NCBI GenBank assembly: GCA_049841135.1
Contig: JASGHK010000005.1
Location: 3,162,001 to 3,226,000 of the forward strand
Direction of reading: 5' to 3'
Source of the DNA: JACRCT01 sp049841135
GTDB lineage: Bacteria > Myxococcota > Myxococcia > Myxococcales > UBA5297
DNA length: 64,000 nt
Shown here in pieces: positions 10,073 through 18,816 of the stretch. Both the position numbers and the translations under genes were made by a program. Every line of letters begins with the position of its first letter. The stretch's first letter is position 1. The notes below the pieces were generated by a model. That model was given only the letters and a program-made list of their open reading frames with translations, did no database searches and was not told where the DNA came from.

Positions 10073-11450
10073 ATGGCGGGAGACCTTCAAAAGAGCGTTC
10101 CCCTCGGCGCGCTCCTCGACGAGCTCGAGGAATGCGAAGTGCGGCCCTCTCCCCGGGAGCTGCGCCGAGCTCCTCTGGGTCGGCGCAAGGCTCCTGGAGA
10201 AAACGCCGGCCCGGAGCGACGCCGAGAGCGAGGAGCCCGCTTCGGACGCGGCCGGCAGCCCGGAGACAACGCCTCCCGCGGCACCGGCGACCTCCGGGGT
10301 CGCCGAGTTCGCGCCGCAAGAGCCTGTCGCGGCACCGGCGCGCGACGCCACCGGTGCAAGGCTCACGGAAGTGCGGCTGGACGCGGCGGAAGACCCCGCC
10401 CGCGCTCGCGGCTTCGCGCGCAGCCTCCACCGCTTTGCACGCCGCGTCCCGGGCCCTGCTTGGACGGTCGATGTCCGGGCGAGCGTACAAAAGACGGCGC
10501 GCGCGCGATCGCTGCAAGTCGTGCTGCGCCCCACTCTCGTACGCGACACCCGGCTCGTCGTGTTGCTCGACACCGCCCCGCAGACGGAGCCTTGGCGACA
10601 GACTTTTGCCACGCTCGCTCGTCAGGCCCGGCTCCCGGGCGGCTTCGAGAGCGTGCACGTGGCCGAGGCCGATCTCTCCCGTGCCGAAGCGCCACTCGAG
10701 GTGAGATTGGCTCGAGACACCGACACGGCCTCCGAGCCAGTTGCGCTCGAGCGCCTCCTGCGGCTGGCCGGACACCACGTCGTCGTTGTCGCCACGGACG
10801 GGCTCGGAAGAGGAATCCTCCGGGGAGGCGTCGGAAGCACCCTGCGCAGGCTCCCCATCGGGTCGCACATCGTCTGGCTGCACCTCTGGGAGCGGAAGCA
10901 CTGGCACCGAAGCGGATTCTTGAGGATGAGAGCGGGACGAGCGCGCCCGACCGGCGGCGCCTCGGATCCGTTGGAGGTCGTCGTCACCACGCTCGCGCCC
11001 GGGGATCTCGGTCGAGTCGCAGACTGGGCCCAAGGCAGAAGCGGGGCCTCGCTCGAGGCCGTCCGGTGGCCGACGACTCCGGCGCCGGAGAGGGCCGCCG
11101 CCGCACGGCCGATATTTGATGCCGAGTGGGGCGAATTGACGCGACGGGTGGCCGACGCAGCCGAGCCCGAGACGAGACAGTTGCTCGCCCTCGCCGCGGC
11201 GGTGCCGGGCAGGATCCACCTGCCGCTGCTCGAGGCCCTCGGACGCCGGTTTTGCCCGGGGTTCAGCCGCTACCACCTCGCCGAGGCGATGTCTTCGGGC
11301 CTTTTCGAGCGCGCGGAGCGCACGAGCGCGGGACCGACGGTACTCAAGTTGAAGTCGGAAGCGAGCCGAGAAGTGCTTCTGGAGCACCTCGAGCGCGGAC
11401 AGGTCTCGAAGGTCCTCGAGGCCCTCCTCGACCAGTCCAAGTCCAGCGCT
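10073..11450 (+). CDS. vWA-domain component of the VMAP/MoxR system (N-terminal part of a longer frameshifted chain)
   Basis: Starts at the ATG 10073 (MAGDLQKSVPLGALLDELEE) and changes frame near 10162 into a Pro/Ala-rich linker, then the vWA fold. The core strands LVVLLDTAPQ and VVVATDGLGRG sit in the expected order, but the metal-binding DxSxS motif is replaced by DTAPQ, so this vWA is probably metal-independent or degenerate. The C-terminal helical region (RQLLALAAAVPGRIHLPLLE) is typical of vWA proteins in ternary systems. Near 11445 the frame shifts again and coding continues with no stop into the repeat region, so the protein may be much longer than a bare vWA subunit. Confidence 0.75.
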
Positions 11451-13740
11451 GCGCAGAAGACGGATTCTCGAGGCCGCGCTGCAAATCCCGCTCAAGCTCG
11501 TGGTTCGGCAACTCGGCCAGCAGGACCCCTGGCCGGACGAGCCCGAGGCGCCTATGGCATTCGCGGTCCGGGACGGAACGGCTCAACCCGACCCACAGAC
11601 AGTCTTGCCTGACGAGACGAGATCGCGAGAGGAGCCGACTCTCCAGGACGCGCTCGTCGCTGCCCTCGAAGACCCTCGGCCCGACGACTTGGCAGAAGAG
11701 ATCGAAGACCGGTGGCACCGGCTCTCCGAAGCAGAGCGGCGCCAGAATCTGCGTAAGCATACAGCGGCGGACCCCAGACGCGCTGAAGCTCTGGGTTCTC
11801 AAGAGCGGAATCCCCGGCCTGCGCGTCCACGAGGCGGCGCGCCGCCCCCCATTCGTCCGGCAAAAAATGGACGTAGCCCTCCACGGAGCCCTCCGATTCG
11901 GAGACATGTGGGTCCAGGCAGTGCTGGCGCGCTTCTTCGACTGCGCCTGCGCGGGGCTCGACGAAGATTTCCACGAGCGAGTTCGTGCAGAACGGCCGAG
12001 TGACGCGAGTGCGATTTGTCAGGTTCTCGAAGCGCTTGCGCTCGCCCATCCGGCGAAGGACGTGCTGCTCTATGCCCGGGCTCTGGCTGTATACGCACCG
12101 CACTGGTTCGAGAAGCCTGCCACCTCCCCCTCTGGTCACCGCTCGAATGTGCCCGAGGATCCAGCATTCGCGGTCCGGGACGGAGTGGATCAGCCCGGCG
12201 CACCGACGGTTTGGCCCAACGAGGCGAGCGCGCGAGAGGAGCCGACTCTCCAGGACGCCCTCGTCGCCGCCCTCGAAGACCCTCGGCCCGACGATTTGGC
12301 CGAAGAGTTAATTGACCGGTGGCGCCGGCTCTCCGAGAAGATGCAGCGCCAAATCTGCGAGGGCATACTGAGGCGGACCCCAGACGCGCTGGAGCGCTGG
12401 GTTCAAAGGAGCGGAGTCTCGGGCGTGCGCGTCCCCGAGGCGGCGCGCCGCCCCCCATTCGTCCGGCGGCAAATGGACGCAGCCCTCTACAGAGCGCTCC
12501 GAGACAGAGACCCGTGGGTCCAGGCAGTGTTGGCGCGCTTCTTTAACGGCACCTGCGAGGGGATCAACGCAGAGTTCCTCGCGAGAACTCGTGCAGAACG
12601 GCCGAGTGGCCCGAGTGCGATTCGCCGGGTCCTCGAAGAGCTCGCGCTCGCCCATCCGGCGAAGGACGTGCTGTTCTACGCCCGGGCTCTGGCGGTATAC
12701 GCGCCGCAGTGGTTCGAGAAACCTGCCGTTGAATCCTCGGGCACACTCGAGCGGTGGCCAGAGGGGGAGATGGACTCTCGGCCTCCAGCCGCGCCTGAGA
12801 TGCTCGAGCGACCACAGGTCCAGTTGGCATTCTGGGGCCCCGCGGCGCACTTGAGCCGTATTGTCGAAATGCTCTACGGAACTCGGATCGTGCTCGACGC
12901 CCAAGGGCGGGCCGACGCGTACCTCGGTGAATCGGGCTTCCGAGCCCGCATTCTCGCCCTCGCGACCGACGCCGGGCGCAGGCACCCGGCGTCGTACCGC
13001 GCCTCGTCCGACCTCCACCTCCTGCTCGTGCAGGATCGCCTCATACGACACGACAGGAACTTCGCGGAGGCGCTCTCCCAATACTCGCCCGTCCTCGCCC
13101 TCGTCGACCAGGGAGATTCCCGCTTTCGGCTCGTTCGACTGGAGGGGCCAAGCCACCAGCCGGTGCTCGACGAGGCCATTGGCTCCACGACCACAGTCCA
13201 CCGGTGGATCCTCGACCGCCTGCCGGGCGATAAGGGCAGCGCCTATTCGCGTCTGCTTGAGTTCTCTCGCGAAAGGCGAACCAGGCGAGCGCGAGAGTTC
13301 GAAGAGTGGCTGCGCCGGACGCTGGGGGAAGACGGCTCCGACGCGCGAGGCGCGAACCGGCTGCTGGTTGCAGCGTTCGCGCGCGGTGGTTTGCGAGCGG
13401 CGTTCCGAGACCTCGTCGCCGAGGCCCGCAGCGGGTTGGAGGTGGAGAGCGACGCCGTCTGCGAACGGCTCCCTCGTGTCGTGACGGAACTCGAACGCGC
13501 CATGCGTGACGACTGCGTCGAGCACATCGACGAGCGCGTTGCGGAGGTACGGGGGGCCGACGTTCGAGCGGTCGAGTGTGTCTTGCTCGGGGCGGGAACT
13601 CCGAACGTCAAGCAACTCACCGCAGAGTTGGAGCGCTGCGAGCGAGCCCATCTGCGAGCGATCGCGCGCGGCGAGCCGTCGCTGGCGCGCTTCTCCGAGC
13701 AACTGGGGATTCTGGCTATCCCCCGTCCTCTCGCCGTCCA
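11451..13740 (+). CDS. Repeat-containing central part of the vWA chain, frameshifted
   Basis: Continues the vWA chain after frame changes near 11445 and 11744. It contains two ~200-residue direct repeats, each ending with an HEAARRPPFVR- or PEAARRPPFVR-type segment, a WVQAVLARFF helix and ALAVYAP(H/Q)WFEKPA. The part after 12740 is unique: QVQLAFWGPAAHLSRI, an alpha/beta stretch with SPVLALVDQGDSRFRLVRLE, then long charged helices to about 13700. I recognise no catalytic motif. No stop codon separates it from the upstream vWA part or the downstream HEPN-like part once the frames are joined, so a single protein of about 1,670 residues is possible; separate genes with start codons hidden by indels remain an alternative. 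Confidence 0.55.
11557..12745 (+). repeat. Two-copy direct tandem repeat, period 607 bp, inside the vWA chain
   Basis: Copy 1 (11557-12163) and copy 2 (12164 to about 12745) begin with the same GCATTCGCGGTCCGGGACGG and stay closely similar to the WFEKPA codons. The in-frame period would be 606 (202 codons). The extra base is visible in copy 1 at about 11744, CGCCAGAATCTGCG against CGCCAAATCTGCG in copy 2, and it is what shifts the reading frame there. Protein-level similarity is high along the whole unit. Confidence 0.9.
12124..12160. repeat. Left arm of a 37-bp inverted repeat flanking repeat copy 2
   Basis: The arm begins CTCCCCCTCTGG and ends TGTGCCCGAGGAT. Its reverse complement occurs at 12733-12769 with two mismatches in 37. 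The arms face each other across 572 bp that carry almost exactly the second protein repeat. They are read in opposite senses relative to the coding frame, so the pairing is not explained by the protein repeat. Confidence 0.85.
12733..12769. repeat. Right arm of the 37-bp inverted repeat
   Basis: Begins ATCCTCGGGCACA and ends AGAGGGGGAG; reverse complement of 12124-12160 with two mismatches. It lies immediately after repeat copy 2, in codons for ESSGTLERWPEGE. Confidence 0.85.
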
Positions 13741-15087
13741 AGGCAGGACGGCATCACCTCGCGCGCGTCGTGGCGGCGGCGAAGCGCGAGCCCGCGCTCG
13801 TGGACCTCTTCCACGAGGCCGTGAGGCTGAGGAACGCCGTGATGCACCAAAGCGAAGTAGAGGCGACACCCGAGGCGGTGGAGGGGCTCGCGAGGCTCTG
13901 GCTCGCTTTGGGCGCGGTACCCGAGCCCCGCGCCCTGGATCGGGTCGCGGCCGAGGCGCCGAAAGCGCTAATCAGAGACATCCAAGTGCTCGTGGAGAGA
14001 ACGTCCCTTCCGAGCGCACGCGCCATGCGGTGCATCCGGGATACCAATGAGACGGCCGCGAAGTCCGGGTACGGCGAGGCGATTCAGGTCGACCAAGTGC
14101 TGAGCCGATGGGAACTCGAAGGGGCCGCTGCCAAGCGCGTCGGCCTGATACTCGGGGAGATCAACGAGCGAATCCGGGTGCTGTCGAGCTTGAGGAAAGA
14201 ATGGGGGCTCTCGACGAGGGCGATCGGCTCGCGGCCTCTGTCGGAGAACGCCGGGACCGCGCGACTAGGTCTCCGCCGGAGCCGGGCTCCCTTTGTGCCG
14301 AACGAGGCCGTCGAGAGGCTCCTGCGCGACGACGCCTTTCGTCCATTTCTCCTCAAGTGCTACTCGGCACATGACCTCGTGGGCGAAGCGTCCCGAGAGC
14401 GCGCGAGATGGATTTGGGACGTTGCGGCTCTCCAAGCACGAGCGCCGCACCTAGGTGCGCGTCTGCGCGACGAGGGACTTTTGGTCACACCCACGTACAA
14501 AGGCCGTGGGCCCGGAGTCTCCTCTCGCGTACGCAAGCACGATCAAGGACGGAGCCGAGCTCGCCGCGTTCCGACGATTCGTCCGCGGCAGGAGGTACCT
14601 GGTCACGCCGACGGTTTCCAGGACCTGCGTGTTCGACTTTGTCGATGGCGAATCCGTCGTGGACTCCACGCTGGTCGCCCTGTCCCTCGACGACGACTTC
14701 GACTTCGGCGTTCTGCAATCTGGCGTGCACGCACTCTGGGTGCGACACGCGAACGCGGGGAAGGGCGAGCACCTGCGCTACTCGCTGCAGGTATTCGCGT
14801 CGTTTCCACGGCCTTGGCCGCGAGGCTCGGCGCGGGCGTTGGTCGCGGCGCGCGGACGGCACCTGCGCGAGCTTCGGAGCTACCTCGCGCTGGACCGGGG
14901 CCTTTCCCCGAACGCCGTGTGGCAGGGCTCGGAAAGCGAGGAGCCGACCACCACGCGTCTCGCGCACGCCCGGCACGAGCTCGATCAAGCTGTTCTCGAG
15001 GCCTACGGCTGGGGCGTCGACCGAACCGACTCGGCAAAGATCCTGGACTCGTTGATCAAGCTCAACGAGGAGCGCTCGACCCAGTAG
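13741..15087 (+). CDS. HEPN-like plus methyltransferase-recognition-like C-terminal part of the vWA chain, frameshifted
   Basis: Joined to the preceding part by a frame change near 13735, with another near 14505; the stop is at 15085-15087. The first section has VDLFHEAVRLRNAVMHQSE; RNAVMH fits the HEPN RNase motif RNxxxH. The second section ends like Eco57I/PglX-type DNA methyltransferases: YLVTPTVSRTCVFDFV, then SLDDDFDFGVLQSGVHALWV, a YSLQVFASFPRP block and a closing AVLEAYGWG...SLIKLNEER. In those enzymes this is the target-recognition half. No methyltransferase catalytic motif (NPPY) or SAM-binding motif is visible, so it would be recognition without catalysis. It could be a separate decayed gene or a real fusion giving the ternary system a DNA-reading module. 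Confidence 0.55.
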
Positions 15088-15402
15088 AGGTCAAGTGCCG
15101 TGCTCAGGTGATTCTTCGAGAACGTCGCGCCCGTGGGTCTGAGCGCGGCACCGCCGGGTAGGGGGAGGAGGTCGGTCCGGGCAATCAACCGGCGGCAGCG
15201 TCGTCGAAATCCTCCGGGAGACGGTTCTCTGTCTGCCCGCCGAGGGACGGGGGACGGCGCAGCCTCTCGCGCGGCGTCGGCGCGACGCGGTCGGAAAAGA
15301 GGGCCTCAGGGCGTCAAGACCCATGCAAGACCGTCGCGCTCCGTCTCCTCGCTCGAGGAGGCCGAAGCGGCGGCTGCGCCCTTTTCTTTGGAGGCACCGA
15401 CA
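15088..15402. other. Intergenic or 5' region before the tandem-AAA+ gene
   Basis: 315 bases without a supported gene. The tandem-AAA+ frame is open back to a GTG at 15133, but this stretch codes for Arg/Gly/Ser-rich sequence without family character. I see no clear terminator or promoter. Confidence 0.4.
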
Positions 15403-17643
15403 ATGGCTCCCCGCCGTAAGCCTTTCGGCAAGATCCGGCACGCCCGCCCCCGCGGCCACCGGGCCGCAGCCATTAGGCGGGTCGCCGAAGCGGTCGTCTG
15501 GAACCTTTTCCTCGCGAGCGCGAACTCCCCGGACGAGGACGAGCGGGGCTTTCCTGGCTCCTTCGCGCATTCGCCGACGCTCCACCGCCTGCTGGACCGG
15601 GAACTCGGGCCCGCCAAGCCCCCCCTGCGCAAGGCACAACTGGCGGGCCCCGACCTTCGCAGGTTCCACTGGGACACGGAGCGGCTCGAGCAGCGCTGCC
15701 AGAAGCTCCTCGCGCGCCGGGGGGACAAGCCCGTCCCGCTGCCCCTCCCGGCCGAGCCTCTCAAGTCCAACCTCCTCGTGGTCCAGGAGGCGATCGGGGC
15801 GTCGGACCTCGAGGTCCGGGTCCTCCTTTTCGCGCTGGCGACACTCGAGGAGCCCGTACTGGGCCACGCTATGCGCAACGAGCTGCGCTTCGGCGATGCA
15901 CGAGGACTCTCCTCGGTAGTGGCGGCGGGCCTCGGCCTGGACGCCGTGGAGGTGCTGCCGCTCTTCTCGCCGCGCTCGGCCTTGTCGCGCTCGGGGATGA
16001 TCGGGCCAGCCGAAGGCTACGAGCCTGCCCTAGGAATCGTCCCGATCGACAGCCGGCTCGTCGACGCCCTGTACGAGCCCGGCCTTACCACGCAGTCCTT
16101 CGTGGCGAGGTTCATCGAGCTCGCCTCGGAGCCGACGCTCGGGCTCGAGGACTTTCCCGGGCTCGGGCGTGAGCTCGACGGCGTCGTGGAGTTGCTCAAG
16201 GGCGCGATGGCCAAGCGCGAGACCGGCATCAACGTCTTGTTCTGGGGCGGCACCGGCGTCGGCAAGACCGAATGCGCCAAACTCGTCGCCCGCGCCGCCG
16301 GCGCGCAGCTCTACGTCGCCGGAATTAGCGACGCGAGCGGCCAGACGCCGACCGCGAGGGACCGGCTCAGCTCGGGGGTTCTGGGCAACAAGATGCTCAA
16401 CCCCGAGACGTCGATGCTGTTGTTCGACGAGATGGACGACATCACGGGCGGCCGGATGATGGCGCTCATGGGCGGGTCGCGCCCGAGCGCCTACCGGGAG
16501 CACGAGGGCGACTCCAAAGCCTTCCTCAACCTGCATCTCGAGGAGAACCGCGTCGCCACCGTATGGACCGTCAACGACATCCACGCGCTCGACCCAGCGT
16601 TCCGGCGCCGCTTCGCGAAAGTCGTCTGCTTCCCCCCGCTTGACGTGGCGCAGCGGCGCAACGTCCTCAGGCGCCACCTGTCGCCCACCTCCCGGGTGAC
16701 GGAGGCGGAGCTCGACGACGTGGCGAGCCGCTTCCCCCTGTCGGCCGCGCACCTCGCCAAGGCGGTCAAGGCCGCGCAGGTGGCCGGCACCGAGGACGCC
16801 GCCACGCTCCACGCGAACCTGGAGCAGCACTTCTTCGCCGAGCGCGGCTACCTGCCGCTCCCGGCCCAGCGCTCGGGGGACTTCCTCCTCGAGGCGGTGA
16901 ACAGCCCGGTCGACCTCGCGCACGTCGCCTGGCAGCTGGAATCCTGGCAGCCGGGCTCTGGTCCCGGCGTCTCGCTGTGCCTGTACGGCGCCCCAGGCAC
17001 CGGGAAGACGCAGCTGGTCCACTGGCTCGCCGCGCGGATGAAGCGCCGCGTGGTGCTCAAGCGCGTCAGCGACATCCAGAACGCCTACGTCGGCCGCACC
17101 GAGCGCAACATCGCCGACGCCTTCCAAGAGGCGACCAGGGAGGGCGCCTTCCTCCTGTTCGACGAGGCCGACAGCTTCCTGCGCGACCGCCGCACGGCCC
17201 GGCACAGCTGGGAGGTTACCTTCGTCAACGAGTTCCTGAGCCAACTCGAGGCGCATCGTGGCCTGTGCGCCTGTACGACCAACCTCTTCAAGGACCTCGA
17301 TGAGGCGTCCCTGCGGCGCTTCACCTTCAAGATCCCGTTCCTGGAGCCGATCCCGAGGCAGTCGGCGCTGCTCTTCCGCCAGTACTTCGCCAAGATCCTC
17401 GCCGACGCGGCTTCCCTGCGCGACGCCGATCTCGAGGCGGCCCTCTCAAGCCTGCAGGGCCTGACCGCAGGCGACTTCGCTGCGGTAGGCAAGCGCCTGG
17501 CGACTCTGCACCAGTGCCAAGTAGGGCTCGGCGAGCTCCTGGCAGAGCTGCGTTCGGAGGTTGCGGTGAAGCAGTCTGCCCCGCGGAAGGTGGGGTTCGC
17601 GAGCTTCGAGCCGCGGCAGGCCGTCGCGGATCGACCGGGCTGA
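15403..17643 (+). CDS. Tandem AAA+ ATPase (two AAA modules)
   Basis: 746 residues from the ATG at 15403, chosen because TTGGAGG lies 8-9 bases upstream. N-terminal ~270 residues are helical and unassigned. AAA module 1: Walker A GGTGVGKTE (about 282), Walker B MLLFDEMDD (about 338), sensor/arginine finger LDPAFRRRF. AAA module 2: Walker A YGAPGTGKTQ (about 527), Walker B FLLFDEADSF (about 583), then TTNLFKDLDEASLRRF. Both modules look catalytically intact, so it is probably a hexameric remodeler or unfoldase. It lies between the VMAP ternary system (same strand) and the convergent DISARM genes. A truncated relative lies at 34361-34800, which suggests this gene belonged to a module once present twice in the island. 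Confidence 0.9.
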   Translation: MAPRRKPFGKIRHARPRGHRAAAIRRVAEAVVWNLFLASANSPDEDERGFPGSFAHSPTLHRLLDRELGPAKPPLRKAQLAGPDLRRFHWDTERLEQRCQKLLARRGDKPVPLPLPAEPLKSNLLVVQEAIGASDLEVRVLLFALATLEEPVLGHAMRNELRFGDARGLSSVVAAGLGLDAVEVLPLFSPRSALSRSGMIGPAEGYEPALGIVPIDSRLVDALYEPGLTTQSFVARFIELASEPTLGLEDFPGLGRELDGVVELLKGAMAKRETGINVLFWGGTGVGKTECAKLVARAAGAQLYVAGISDASGQTPTARDRLSSGVLGNKMLNPETSMLLFDEMDDITGGRMMALMGGSRPSAYREHEGDSKAFLNLHLEENRVATVWTVNDIHALDPAFRRRFAKVVCFPPLDVAQRRNVLRRHLSPTSRVTEAELDDVASRFPLSAAHLAKAVKAAQVAGTEDAATLHANLEQHFFAERGYLPLPAQRSGDFLLEAVNSPVDLAHVAWQLESWQPGSGPGVSLCLYGAPGTGKTQLVHWLAARMKRRVVLKRVSDIQNAYVGRTERNIADAFQEATREGAFLLFDEADSFLRDRRTARHSWEVTFVNEFLSQLEAHRGLCACTTNLFKDLDEASLRRFTFKIPFLEPIPRQSALLFRQYFAKILADAASLRDADLEAALSSLQGLTAGDFAAVGKRLATLHQCQVGLGELLAELRSEVAVKQSAPRKVGFASFEPRQAVADRPG

Positions 17644-17675
17644 CTTCGCCCAAGCCGAACCCACAGAGGAAACCC

Positions 17676-17957
17676 ATGCCACGGCCCGCACTCCGCCTTT
17701 CGCTACGCCTCCGCCGTAGTGAGCGGCGGGGACGTCCCGAAGGCTAGGCGAAGGGCACACGGTGGATCTCGAGGACGCCTTCGAACTGGGAGGGTTCAAC
17801 CCGCTGGCCATCGAGAACGTACGGAGGGGGCTCGGCGGGCGGGAGGCCGCGATGAGCCCCCGGCCACGTCGTCGTGGACCTCTCAAGGGAGCATCTGCCA
17901 TGGCTGCGCCTCGACGACGACGCCCACCACCTCGTCGTCCGTCGGCTATGGGTTTGA
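17676..17957 (+). CDS. Short hypothetical protein, frameshifted
   Basis: A short reading frame follows the tandem-AAA+ stop by 33 bases, on the same strand, with AGAGGAAA before the ATG at 17676. Coherent pieces are FRYASAVVSGGDVPKA (about 17697-17745), VDLEDAFELGGFNPLAIENV (GTG at 17762) and HVVVDLSREHLPWLRLDD ending in a stop at 17955-17957; each lies in a different frame, with shifts near 17750 and 17860. It would encode about 90 residues. No family recognised. The acidic ends and position suggest a small partner of the AAA+ ATPase. Confidence 0.4.
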
Positions 17958-18080
17958 AGCCTCGGTCGGTGTTATCGAGGCGCTCGGCGCAGCGTAGCCG
18001 CAGCTGTGCGCTGAGGACGCTTCGGCCCAACTTGCGTCCAACAAAGGTGCGCTTCGACAGCGTGGAGGGAGGAGACGACG

Positions 18081-18813
18081 CTAGGGAGAGCACCGAACGT
18101 TGGGAGCAGGCACTTCCCTCACCAGCCCGCTCTCGACCAAGAACGAGAAGATCTTGCGCGCCTGCGCTGCCGGCGGCCCTCTAAGGCGTGCCCCGATTCT
18201 CGATGTTCCCGTGGAGCCCGTGGAAGGTGAAATTAGCGGAGGTCACAAGCAGGTCCTCGCCGTCGACGAGCAGGCACTTGGCATGCATCGACGCGAAGGG
18301 AGCCGCTTCGCTGCGCTCGCAATCCTCGAAGAGCCGGGGGCGGGGGACTCCCGCAGGCCAGCGCTCGAGCACGCGCCGAGCGGCGCCCCGTTCGCGATCG
18401 CAGATGGCGACGACGGTCGCGCCCGAGGCCGCCGCACGGGCGAGGAGCTGCATCAGGCGCTCGTCAGAGACCTCGTAGCCCAGGAGGACGACCTCGCGCC
18501 GGGGGGCGCGCAGCATCTCCAAGACGACCTGCTCGGTGGGCCGGGTCACCCCCGGCACGCTGGGCGGAAGAGTCGCCACCAACTCCGCCTCCACGATGCG
18601 AGGGACGAACTCCGACCTCTGGACCAAAAGCGCCTGCAGGCAGAGAACGAGGACGCGCTCCGGGTCCGCGCAGCCCAACGAGCGGAGCTGCTGCAGCGCA
18701 TCCCCAGCCCCAGCGGATCGGACGGCGGCTTCGCGCCCCGCGTCCGCGAACGGGCTCTCCCCCCGCTGGGCCAGGGCCTCCTGCAAGGCGACGAGCTCGC
18801 GGACGAGGCTCAC
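18081..18813 (-). CDS. drmC: DrmC, phospholipase-D-family protein of DISARM
   Basis: GTG start at 18813, three bases after the drmB stop, so translationally linked. PLD-type C-terminal half: SMHAKCLLVDGEDLLVTSAN is the HxK...(D)...S.N phosphodiesterase motif, preceded by a VVLLGYEVSD strand and followed by NFTFHGLHGNIE. In the sequence as given the frame ends at 18181, but deleting one A in GAGAATCGGGG (near 18200) continues it as IEIGARL...KIFSFLVESGLVREV to a stop at 18081, which is the expected end of DrmC. DrmC is the conserved but accessory nuclease-like member of DISARM. Length after correction is about 243 aa. Confidence 0.85.
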
Positions 18814-18816
18814 GGC

